This document shows positions 1 to 6,906 of a stretch of 64,000 nt of DNA, in pieces. Under the pieces are notes generated by a model. That model was not told the DNA's origin. It made no database searches and worked only from the letters and a program-made list of their open reading frames with translations. The position numbers and the translations under genes are program-made. The first letter of the stretch is position 1, and each line of letters starts with the position of its first letter. Location of the stretch: NCBI RefSeq assembly GCF_004006665.1, contig NZ_QOCL01000001.1:529225-593224 (forward strand), given 5' to 3'. The stretch comes from Halobacteriovorax sp. HLS. Its GTDB lineage: Bacteria > Bdellovibrionota > Bacteriovoracia > Bacteriovoracales > Bacteriovoracaceae.

Positions 1-258
1 TATACTGGGGTCGAAAGCTTCATACAAAATTTCATCCAACTCTTCTAAATATTCATTAGATAAAAGAGATATTTCACCGCCATAGAGATCAACATGATCT
101 ACACTATGGTTTGAATCCTTCAGTTCCTTAATTAACTGCCGCAGCTTAGTTAAAGGAAGAGTCAATGGATCAGATAATTGACTCTTAGTAAGATAACAAA
201 AGTCACAACGAAAGTTACATTGATAAAGCGGATTAATGGACAGATTTAAAAAACTCAC
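1..258 (-). CDS. radical SAM protein, partial (runs off left edge)
   Basis: Only the first 86 codons are in the window. I read a GTG start at 258 that overlaps the TGA stop of the upstream radical SAM gene by three bases, which implies translational coupling. Near the N-terminus the translation carries CNFRCDFC, the CxxxCxxC motif that binds the radical-SAM [4Fe-4S] cluster. About 45 residues later comes DLYGGEIS, matching the GGE SAM-binding strand. The rest, including any SPASM auxiliary-cluster region, is outside the window. By position it is the fourth radical SAM enzyme of the locus and the second on the minus strand. Its substrate is unknown; I infer a role in maturing the product of the divergent operon. 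The family assignment is strong, the start codon moderately so. Confidence 0.82.
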   Translation of the reverse strand, partial: MSFLNLSINPLYQCNFRCDFCYLTKSQLSDPLTLPLTKLRQLIKELKDSNHSVDHVDLYGGEISLLSNEYLEELDEILYEAFDPSI

Positions 259-1268
259 ATCAACCCCATTTCTATTACTCTTTCACGAAACCTCATCATA
301 CTTTTACAACTATGATCTACTAAGTTCGCTTTTTTTGTATCTTTAACAGTCTTAAAGCATCCATTGCAAATATTAAAGTTCACGCAAGATAAGCACTCTT
401 CTTTCATATATTGTAATTCAATATCACCTTGCAATGGTCTAAAGAACTCTCCAGCCATTTCTCTTTCAAAATCTATCCCATATTCAAGATCATCACCAAA
501 GGCTCCACAAGAACTATACTCATAACCATTTTTCATCGGTTGCAAATTTCGTATCCCCTCATCGCAATTTCGATTAGAAGGACAGTTTGTGTGTTCAGAA
601 GTTTTCAGCTTCTTTAACATTTGCTTGGTATTAGATTCAAATAGATGCAAGTCTTCTGCATAAATATCGAGATAAGAGTTATACATATCGCCTATAGTAA
701 AAATCTCTTTAGAGCGTCCCGAAGCATGAAGGTAATTCAACTTGCATTCAACACCCAAACTCTTAGCAAGTCTCACAAGGTCAAGAACTCTCCACGAATT
801 CTCTTTTGTAATGACCGAAACAAAAGAAGGAGTATATCCAAAGTCTTCCTTAAATGAAGTCAATATTTTTAAGAAGGTATCAACATCTAATTGTCTATCT
901 TTTGTTATATATCTTTCGCTAAAATCAAATGATGTTCCAACCTCTACCTCTTCACAATGAAACAACTCCCTCCACTTACTTGGTCGTTGATAATAGTCCC
1001 ACAAATTGGTACAAAGATGTAGAACAGTACTTAGTCCCCTTGATCTAATTTCTGCTATTATTTTAAAGTAAAAGCTGGGGTCGACAACCAATGGATCTCC
1101 ACCATTAACAATTATACTATTTGTTTGGGGGAACCTATCTAAGAACTCTATAACCTTAGAAACATCCAGGTCATCATTTACAGAGTTAGAGTTAGCAATC
1201 TCTGTCGAGGAGCAAAAGCTACACGAAAAATTACACCTTTGAGTAGGTTTAATAATGAGATCCATCAA
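255..1268 (-). CDS. radical SAM/SPASM-type peptide-modifying enzyme
   Basis: A 337-residue radical SAM enzyme. CNFSCSFC at about residues 13-20 is the CxxxCxxC cluster motif and VNGGDPL is the SAM-binding GG motif. The C-terminal third has many cysteines (CPSNRNC, CGAFGDD, CLSCVNFNICNGC), as expected for SPASM/twitch auxiliary Fe-S clusters. It is clearly paralogous to the plus-strand gene at 3817-4938: shared features include IxKPTxxCNFSC, CTNLWDxY or TTNLWDFY, VEVGTSF and CNGC. It is divergent from the candidate precursor operon and is followed by a second, partial radical SAM gene. SPASM enzymes commonly modify ribosomal peptides; that this one acts on the protein at 1337-1945 is inference. 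Confidence 0.88.
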   Translation of the reverse strand: MMDLIIKPTQRCNFSCSFCSSTEIANSNSVNDDLDVSKVIEFLDRFPQTNSIIVNGGDPLVVDPSFYFKIIAEIRSRGLSTVLHLCTNLWDYYQRPSKWRELFHCEEVEVGTSFDFSERYITKDRQLDVDTFLKILTSFKEDFGYTPSFVSVITKENSWRVLDLVRLAKSLGVECKLNYLHASGRSKEIFTIGDMYNSYLDIYAEDLHLFESNTKQMLKKLKTSEHTNCPSNRNCDEGIRNLQPMKNGYEYSSCGAFGDDLEYGIDFEREMAGEFFRPLQGDIELQYMKEECLSCVNFNICNGCFKTVKDTKKANLVDHSCKSMMRFRERVIEMGLM

Positions 1269-1278
1269 ACGTCATCCA

Positions 1279-1307
1279 TTGACATAGGTTTAGAGTTTAC
1301 ATAAAAT
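1279..1307 (+). promoter_or_regulatory. sigma-70-type promoter of the radical SAM operon
   Basis: The intergenic gap between the divergent radical SAM gene and the precursor-like gene contains a perfect -35 box TTGACA at 1279-1284. A TAAAAT -10 box lies at 1302-1307 after an ideal 17-base spacer. Transcription would start near 1314, about 23 bases before the ATG at 1337, which is preceded by an AGGCGG ribosome-binding site. The box match is directly visible; activity is inferred. Confidence 0.68.
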
Positions 1308-1336
1308 TACATAAATACTACATCTATAGGCGGATT

Positions 1337-1945
1337 ATGACGAATTTTCTTGGCGAATTAAGAAATAAAACGATTCTATCTCAAGATATCGTTTACAAAC
1401 TACAGCAACCTCTACGTAATGCAATGACCGATTCATCTGAAGTTCTTTGGACCGCGACAGACTTTGGATCATTATGTACAAACGTTCCGTCAGACTACAC
1501 ACTTGCTAACGCTACAGGAAATGACGTTTTTTCAAAATCATCACTGCCTGGCCCAAGTTCATCGTCACTTTCAGGAACAACAGCTTCTGCTGTTATAAGC
1601 CTAGTTAGAACATATATGAACTATTACGCCAAAGTTCAAAAAATTAAGATTAGAAATACCGGAGTTGGAAATGCACAATCTCCTATGACGCTGATCGCAT
1701 ATTTACAAACAGATAGAGGCTCAACTACATCAAATGTTCTCAACGCAGTAGATACAGCGGCCAGTGCTAATAATATTGCAACTGGTCAAGTTATTACAGC
1801 AGAGAACCTAAACAATTTTATTAACTCTTGTTCAAATATATGGCGTGATTATTGTATTAATAATGTTAAACATACTTACTCTGTAAATTATTGTCACTCT
1901 AATCATTGTAGTCACTCGAATCATGGATCGAGAGGAAGAAGATAA
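1337..1945 (+). CDS. candidate radical-SAM-modified precursor protein with HSNHxS tail
   Basis: A 202-residue protein of no family I recognise. Residues 1-175 are Ser/Thr/Asn/Ala-rich with short hydrophobic stretches and show no clear signal peptide. The C-terminus is unusual: after NYC come two tandem six-residue units, HSNHCS (187-192) and HSNHGS (193-198), then RGRR. A conserved-looking leader ending in a short His/Ser/Cys repeat, encoded first in an operon with several radical SAM enzymes, is the expected layout of a RiPP precursor. His-Xaa-Ser (HxsA) systems are the nearest known analogy, but those have different partners and more repeats. The ATG follows AGGCGG. Its stop overlaps the next start by one base. 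The precursor role is inference; it could instead be a structural or metal-binding protein. Confidence 0.62.
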   Translation: MTNFLGELRNKTILSQDIVYKLQQPLRNAMTDSSEVLWTATDFGSLCTNVPSDYTLANATGNDVFSKSSLPGPSSSSLSGTTASAVISLVRTYMNYYAKVQKIKIRNTGVGNAQSPMTLIAYLQTDRGSTTSNVLNAVDTAASANNIATGQVITAENLNNFINSCSNIWRDYCINNVKHTYSVNYCHSNHCSHSNHGSRGRR

Positions 1946-2700
1946 TGGAAAATTTAAAAACTATACCAATGTCTACGGAAGAGATCCAAGAGATATTTCT
2001 TAATAGTGATCTTCATTATAATATCGATTTAAAGAATTCCACTTTAAAAGGTGAAGCATTTGTTACATATATTGCTAATATGCAAATCAATTGCTCACTT
2101 GCAGATATCGACCAAACACCTAAAGAAGAGAAGTTTGAAGTTTTAAAGTACTTCCTTAATTTTAGACAAACAATAAAGTGTGACACCCTTTTGCATACAA
2201 CGGCCCTACTTCTATTAAAAGCACTTAGGGCCCCTGTGGATCAATCAAGATCTTGGCTATCTGAAGAAGAGTCTGAAGAGTTTTTACAAAATAACAAAGA
2301 GCTAATGCTTCAGGCTGCGTTATTTATAAATTCCGCTCCCGTTTTTGTTGCGGCCTTCAATAAAGATTTTAAAGAAGAAATCTTTACTCAAGCATGTGAA
2401 GATGGAGAAATACAAGTAATTGATGATCCTGAAATTGTAGGAATCAACCTTATCAATTTATTCAGTATTCCAGACTTTACAGAGACCTTCATAGCTCAAT
2501 ATGACAACGTAATGCCTCCTGAAACCAAACAACTAAGATACTATAAAGCACAGGTTGAAAGGCTACAATATGACAAGAAAACTGTCTTTGATATTTTCTT
2601 AGGTCTAAAAGAGAAATCCTTCTTAATGTCTTTTTCTCACTTACTTCTTAACAATAGTAGTGAAAAAGAGGAACTGAGCTTACTTGAAAGCTACATCTAA
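1945..2700 (+). CDS. unknown helical protein of the radical SAM locus
   Basis: I do not recognise this 251-residue protein. It is acidic, rich in Leu/Glu/Lys and looks mostly alpha-helical, with a Leu-rich segment (TTALLLLKAL) near residue 90 and no signal peptide or transmembrane helix. A strong GAGGAAGAAG ribosome-binding site sits inside the end of the previous gene, and its ATG overlaps that gene's stop (TAATG), so translation is coupled to the candidate precursor. A peptide-recognition or scaffold subunit would fit the position, but no RiPP recognition element is recognisable by eye. Confidence 0.55.
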   Translation: MENLKTIPMSTEEIQEIFLNSDLHYNIDLKNSTLKGEAFVTYIANMQINCSLADIDQTPKEEKFEVLKYFLNFRQTIKCDTLLHTTALLLLKALRAPVDQSRSWLSEEESEEFLQNNKELMLQAALFINSAPVFVAAFNKDFKEEIFTQACEDGEIQVIDDPEIVGINLINLFSIPDFTETFIAQYDNVMPPETKQLRYYKAQVERLQYDKKTVFDIFLGLKEKSFLMSFSHLLLNNSSEKEELSLLESYI

Positions 2701-2702
2701 GA

Positions 2703-3815
2703 ATGATTTGCTTAGCTGATAAGGTTTACTTAACTTACGCAGAAAGTTCTATAGGTCCTGACAATGCAGAAAATGTAGCCGACCAATACGTTCAAATTAT
2801 TGATCGTGGCCTAGTTGATATTCAGAACCACTTTTTTCAAAAAAATAGAATTCATTATTCTAAAAATATTACACAACTCTTATCTGAACAAAGTTTTTCG
2901 GAATTCTTTGATTCACTTATATCTAAAAATGAAAAAGTGTATATTTATGCAGATGAGAAGTCCTTTTGCGAATTTTTTATAAAATGGTTTAAAGGAATAT
3001 TTCCAAAAGCAAACTGTGAAACTCTTTATCATATATTTCAAAGCTATTCTGACTATCAAAGACTACTACCTAATAGACGTAAAGTTTATCTAGATATTGA
3101 TAATGATAGTAGGCATATTCCCGTTCAAGAAATTTTGCCACTATACTGGAAAAAATCACTAGAAGAATTCAGAGGACTTTTTGAACTATACTCTTCTTTT
3201 GAAATACCTATGCCTATTAAATTAAGAGTGTCTAATGAAGTTCAACTTATACAATATATTTTAAATAAGGAATCATACTTAACTTCAAATATGGCACTAG
3301 CATTTGCTAGGCTTTATAAAATTGCATTTATGAAAGAGTTTCTAGGTCTTAAAAGAACCTGTATTAGAAAGCTTTACACATTAGCTAAGACTGATCATTC
3401 TTTAAGCTTTAAATTCACAAGCAGCTCATCAATATACGAACAACTAAGTCAAAATAAGAAATTAAACTTCTTACTCGATAACTCTTTTGACCAAGAAGAT
3501 GAAAAATCCTTTGATAGCTTTATGAAGCTTGAACAACATATTAATCAATTAAACACTCTAATTGAAATCGATATGTTAATTTCTGACAAGACTGACAATC
3601 CTTGTATTTCTGGATACTTAGAAAATGGCAAACACCCAAAACCACTAGAGCTTATCGCTGTCGAAATTGAACAAATAAGCCCTTATGAAATTCTTAAAAG
3701 TTCAGTACAAGATAATGAATTAAATATTTTTCTCGTGCAATCTATTCTATCATTGAAGAATGCTGGTAATAATGATTCTCTACTAAATCAGCTTAACATG
3801 GAATTTGAAATTTAA
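2703..3815 (+). CDS. unknown protein of the radical SAM locus
   Basis: A 370-residue protein with no family I can name. It begins two bases after the previous stop, without a convincing Shine-Dalgarno sequence, so translation probably depends on coupling. It looks cytoplasmic with mixed alpha/beta character: aromatic-rich in the middle (FFIKWFKGIF near residue 90) and helical toward the end, with few cysteines and no membrane segment. Its position between the precursor-like gene and two radical SAM genes suggests a dedicated accessory protein for the same pathway. That is inference from context only. Confidence 0.52.
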   Translation: MICLADKVYLTYAESSIGPDNAENVADQYVQIIDRGLVDIQNHFFQKNRIHYSKNITQLLSEQSFSEFFDSLISKNEKVYIYADEKSFCEFFIKWFKGIFPKANCETLYHIFQSYSDYQRLLPNRRKVYLDIDNDSRHIPVQEILPLYWKKSLEEFRGLFELYSSFEIPMPIKLRVSNEVQLIQYILNKESYLTSNMALAFARLYKIAFMKEFLGLKRTCIRKLYTLAKTDHSLSFKFTSSSSIYEQLSQNKKLNFLLDNSFDQEDEKSFDSFMKLEQHINQLNTLIEIDMLISDKTDNPCISGYLENGKHPKPLELIAVEIEQISPYEILKSSVQDNELNIFLVQSILSLKNAGNNDSLLNQLNMEFEI

Positions 3816-3816
3816 T

Positions 3817-4938
3817 ATGTATCATAGAGACTTTGAACAAACTGATTCTCAAAAGAAAATGTCTTTAATTGTTAAGCCTACAGAGGCCTGTAACTTTTCT
3901 TGTGACTTTTGCAGCTCAACCGAATTGGTTGAAGACAAAAAAGAACGACTAGAGTTAAAAAGAATTTATGAGTTCTTAGAGAGATTTCCTGAAACAGATA
4001 GAATTTTTGTTGTTGGAGGAGATCCTTTAATGATGTCTCCTAAATATTATTTAGAACTCATTAATCATCTCGAAGAACATAACTATCCTGCTCTCATTTC
4101 TATGACGACAAACTTGTGGGATTTCTATAAAAAGCCTGAAAAATGGACCGCGATTTTGGCCCATCCAAGAGTTGAAGTAGGAACCTCTTTTCAATATGGA
4201 GAAGGTAGAAAGATAACAAAAGATCTAGTTTTTACAGAGTATATGTTTCGTCTAGTCGTTAAGAAATTTAAAAAGTATATTCCACATAAAGAACTATGCT
4301 TTCTAGCCGTTGTGAACAAAGAAAATGAACACCTCGCTATCGACCATGTATACTTGGCCAAAGATATGGGTATGCAATGTAGACTAGTCTATGCAAATAA
4401 ATCGGGTCTTTCTGGTGAACCATATCCTCTTTCTAAGCTATATAAAATTTTTATTAAGATTTGGAAGCTAGGTCTTGTAGAATATGAGCAAACAACCTTA
4501 TCTATAATTGATAAGCTCGTAGGAGTTGAAGTCGCTTGCCCACTTTCTAGAAATTGTGACCACTGGATGAGATCTCTAAATCCAGATGGGAGATACTTCA
4601 CTTGTGGTCCACTTAATGATGACCTTGATCCAGAAAATGAAATTGATTTTGATAAAGAGGTTATAAAGGGCGAGAAGTTTCACCTTCCAATGCAGATGAA
4701 TCCAAAAAACCAATACCTTAAACAAGAGTGTTTTGGATGCGAAATGTTCCAAGTTTGCAACGGTTGTCGTAAGCATATCAAAGATTTAAAAGATTCTAAT
4801 ATGGTCGAAGAACACTGTACCAATATGAAGTCCATTATTGGAGAACTTAAAGAGATGTCTAATGATGAAGACTTACTAATTATGCAAAAGGAAATAGATC
4901 ACTTAAGTAGAGAAAATGAAAAAGTTACTTATCAATAA
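3817..4938 (+). CDS. radical SAM/SPASM-type peptide-modifying enzyme
   Basis: Radical SAM enzyme with CNFSCDFC about 30 residues from the start, VVGGDPL as SAM-binding motif, and C-terminal cysteine clusters (CPLSRNC, CGPLNDD, CFGCEMFQVCNGC) typical of SPASM-like auxiliary clusters. It is a paralogue of the minus-strand enzyme at 255-1268, with similarity along the whole length. It also has a Glu/Lys-rich C-terminal extension that the paralogue lacks. The frame opens with TTG at 3805, inside the previous gene; I prefer the ATG at 3817 directly after that gene's stop. An internal ATG at 3859 aligns best with the paralogue's start and is also possible. The substrate is inferred to be the operon's first gene product. 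Confidence 0.88.
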   Translation: MYHRDFEQTDSQKKMSLIVKPTEACNFSCDFCSSTELVEDKKERLELKRIYEFLERFPETDRIFVVGGDPLMMSPKYYLELINHLEEHNYPALISMTTNLWDFYKKPEKWTAILAHPRVEVGTSFQYGEGRKITKDLVFTEYMFRLVVKKFKKYIPHKELCFLAVVNKENEHLAIDHVYLAKDMGMQCRLVYANKSGLSGEPYPLSKLYKIFIKIWKLGLVEYEQTTLSIIDKLVGVEVACPLSRNCDHWMRSLNPDGRYFTCGPLNDDLDPENEIDFDKEVIKGEKFHLPMQMNPKNQYLKQECFGCEMFQVCNGCRKHIKDLKDSNMVEEHCTNMKSIIGELKEMSNDEDLLIMQKEIDHLSRENEKVTYQ

Positions 4939-6061
4939 AAATGGCCCTAAGACGATAGAATCTTTTCTCCATGCTAAAAAAGACTTTTTACAACAAGAAG
5001 AAGTTTTGAATAGCATCTTAAAAGAAAAGGCACCTCAGTATACAGAAATTGAAGTTTCATTCTTTCAGCTTTGTGAACTTCACTGTAGGTTCTGTTGGCA
5101 GGATAGTTATGACCCTACTGGTATTACAACAATTGTCAGTAAGGCCCAGACAGTACTAAACTACCTTAAGGATCAAAAAGACTCACTTCGAGATACGATT
5201 CAAGTTCATCTTCTTGGTGGAGAACTCTTTGAAGATAGTAATGATTACTACTCTCAATATTTTGATTTTATAACTATCATTAAAGATTATTGTGATACGA
5301 ACCTACCAGAGAAAAAACTTCTATTTGTTTTCTTAACAAATATGAATTTTCAACTTGAAACAACAAAATCAAAACTCGAAGTTTTCTTAAATTCACTAGC
5401 TGAAAATGGTACTAATTTTATACTTACTACCTCCTGGGACCCAAGCGGTCGTCCCTTAAAAGGAGAGATAAATACAAAATTTCATTCAAATATTACCTAT
5501 TTTAAAAATTATCTATCCGAAATAACCTTCGTACTGACAAAGCCCACTATCAACAAACTACTTAATAATCAGTATGAATATCTACAGCTACTCGTTGATG
5601 AAGGGTTCACAATTGACTTTGACTACTATATGCCCACAACTAATGCCGAATCACTTATGCCAAGTGATTGGGATCTATTGAATGCATTTCGAATGCTCAT
5701 TAAGACATTTCCAAATATTAGAAAGCTAAAGGCCTGGACACAAAATATTAATGCTCCTACAAAGTTAACATGTGCAAGCTTAAGTAAAATCACAATATTA
5801 CCTGATGGTACAATTACTAATTGTAGACATCTCGATTACAGTGATGAAAACTTCTCGACTAAAATAATTAATGAGTCTAACAGCTCGATGATATTTAATT
5901 TTATTTCAAAAAAAGAATGTCTCTCCTGCTCTTACTTTGAACAGTGTCCGTTAAGCTGTTTTCTTATGTCAGACAGTAAACACTTCAGCTCTAAAAAAGA
6001 GTTAGATGAGTGCTTTTACAAAACTCTCTTTAAAGAAAAGAATGAACAGAGACCTGTATAA
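4916..6061 (+). CDS. radical SAM enzyme with SPASM-like C-terminus
   Basis: A 381-residue radical SAM enzyme only distantly related to its two neighbours. The cluster motif is CELHCRFC at about residues 53-60, and LLGGELF is the SAM-binding strand. The C-terminal half has ILPDGTITNCRHLD followed by CLSCSYFEQCPLSC, a characteristic SPASM arrangement. About 50 residues precede the cluster motif, enough for a small N-terminal recognition segment, though I cannot identify one. The start overlaps the end of the preceding radical SAM gene by 23 bases, so the two are coupled. Having two distinct radical SAM types in one operon suggests sequential or different modifications on one substrate. Confidence 0.87.
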   Translation: MKKLLINKNGPKTIESFLHAKKDFLQQEEVLNSILKEKAPQYTEIEVSFFQLCELHCRFCWQDSYDPTGITTIVSKAQTVLNYLKDQKDSLRDTIQVHLLGGELFEDSNDYYSQYFDFITIIKDYCDTNLPEKKLLFVFLTNMNFQLETTKSKLEVFLNSLAENGTNFILTTSWDPSGRPLKGEINTKFHSNITYFKNYLSEITFVLTKPTINKLLNNQYEYLQLLVDEGFTIDFDYYMPTTNAESLMPSDWDLLNAFRMLIKTFPNIRKLKAWTQNINAPTKLTCASLSKITILPDGTITNCRHLDYSDENFSTKIINESNSSMIFNFISKKECLSCSYFEQCPLSCFLMSDSKHFSSKKELDECFYKTLFKEKNEQRPV

Positions 6062-6542
6062 ACAAATTCAAGAAGAAGGCTTCGTGTTTAAAACCTTTGA
6101 GTCGACTACGGAGTTTAAAAAACTTGCCCTACATTCATCTCCAGATGATGAAGTACTCTTAGGCCATATTCATAGAATACTAGAATCTTTCTTTGTTCCT
6201 ATAAATAATTTACAAATAGTCTTTGAAGATTTTAAACAAAATGACTCAAATGATCTACACACCCATTTGATTGCAGCAGATTATCAGGTACTCATCTGGG
6301 TAACAGAAGACTCTGATTTTTCAGGAAGAGACTTCCTTTACGAGAAAGTACCATCACAGACAAAACGCTTTCGGCCTAGTAATGGTGATATTTGTTTTAT
6401 GAAGACAAATGATTTACGGTTTCGCCACGGAGTATCTACATTAAAATCAGATTCACATATTCGTACAATAATTATAAGTGTGAATTGTAACGCCAAAAAT
6501 GGAGAACATTTAACTGTCTCTCAAAGTCTTGATTCAATTTAA
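6042..6542 (+). CDS. possible 2OG-Fe(II) oxygenase-like protein
   Basis: About 166 residues from the ATG at 6042, which overlaps the previous gene by 20 bases; the frame also opens upstream at 6006. The second half reads like a double-stranded beta-helix oxygenase. HTH would give the first iron ligand, followed by strands with hydrophobic alternation, a PSNGDICFM turn, FRHGV as distal histidine, and IRTIIIS as the arginine that would bind 2-oxoglutarate. The canonical HxD is not clear, so the enzyme may be divergent or inactive. It is last in the radical SAM operon, so peptide hydroxylation is a plausible inference. It ends convergently, overlapping the next gene by four bases. Confidence 0.5.
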   Translation: MNRDLYKQIQEEGFVFKTFESTTEFKKLALHSSPDDEVLLGHIHRILESFFVPINNLQIVFEDFKQNDSNDLHTHLIAADYQVLIWVTEDSDFSGRDFLYEKVPSQTKRFRPSNGDICFMKTNDLRFRHGVSTLKSDSHIRTIIISVNCNAKNGEHLTVSQSLDSI

Positions 6543-6901
6543 CTAAGAGAAATCCATCCCATATCTGGACCGGTGTATTGAAGATAAATTTTTTCACCAG
6601 TTAAGTGAGAAAATAATTCCTTCATTTTGATCTGCCCCTGCTTGGAGTTGATCCTCTCATTTCCAGGATCAATAATACGATTACTAAAAAGCCTTGATAA
6701 TCTTCCTGCTTCTATTTCAACTATAGATACAAACGGCACAGGCTCTACGGGAAGAACAATTGCCCCTTTTTTCTTTATATCTTTTGCCGCAACAACCTCT
6801 GTCCCTTTCCCATACGAAGACTTTGGAACAAATGTTGTAACGAACATAGCTGAAATAATCGATAAGAACCCACGTCTTTCTAGCTTTTCTTCTTCTTTCA
6901 T
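6539..6901 (-). CDS. small protein with Tat-like signal peptide
   Basis: A 120-residue protein from the ATG at 6901, five bases after the stop of the prepilin gene. The frame could also open at a TTG at 6919, which I consider less likely. The N-terminus has ERRGFLS followed by a hydrophobic stretch ending near SSYG, resembling a twin-arginine export signal. The remainder contains short beta-rich segments (VPFVSIVEIE, IYLQYTG) and matches no family I know. As the last gene of a three-gene minus-strand group with the prepilin and tail-fibre-domain genes, it may act with them in the envelope. Confidence 0.6.
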   Translation of the reverse strand: MKEEEKLERRGFLSIISAMFVTTFVPKSSYGKGTEVVAAKDIKKKGAIVLPVEPVPFVSIVEIEAGRLSRLFSNRIIDPGNERINSKQGQIKMKELFSHLTGEKIYLQYTGPDMGWISLS

Positions 6902-6906
6902 AATCT

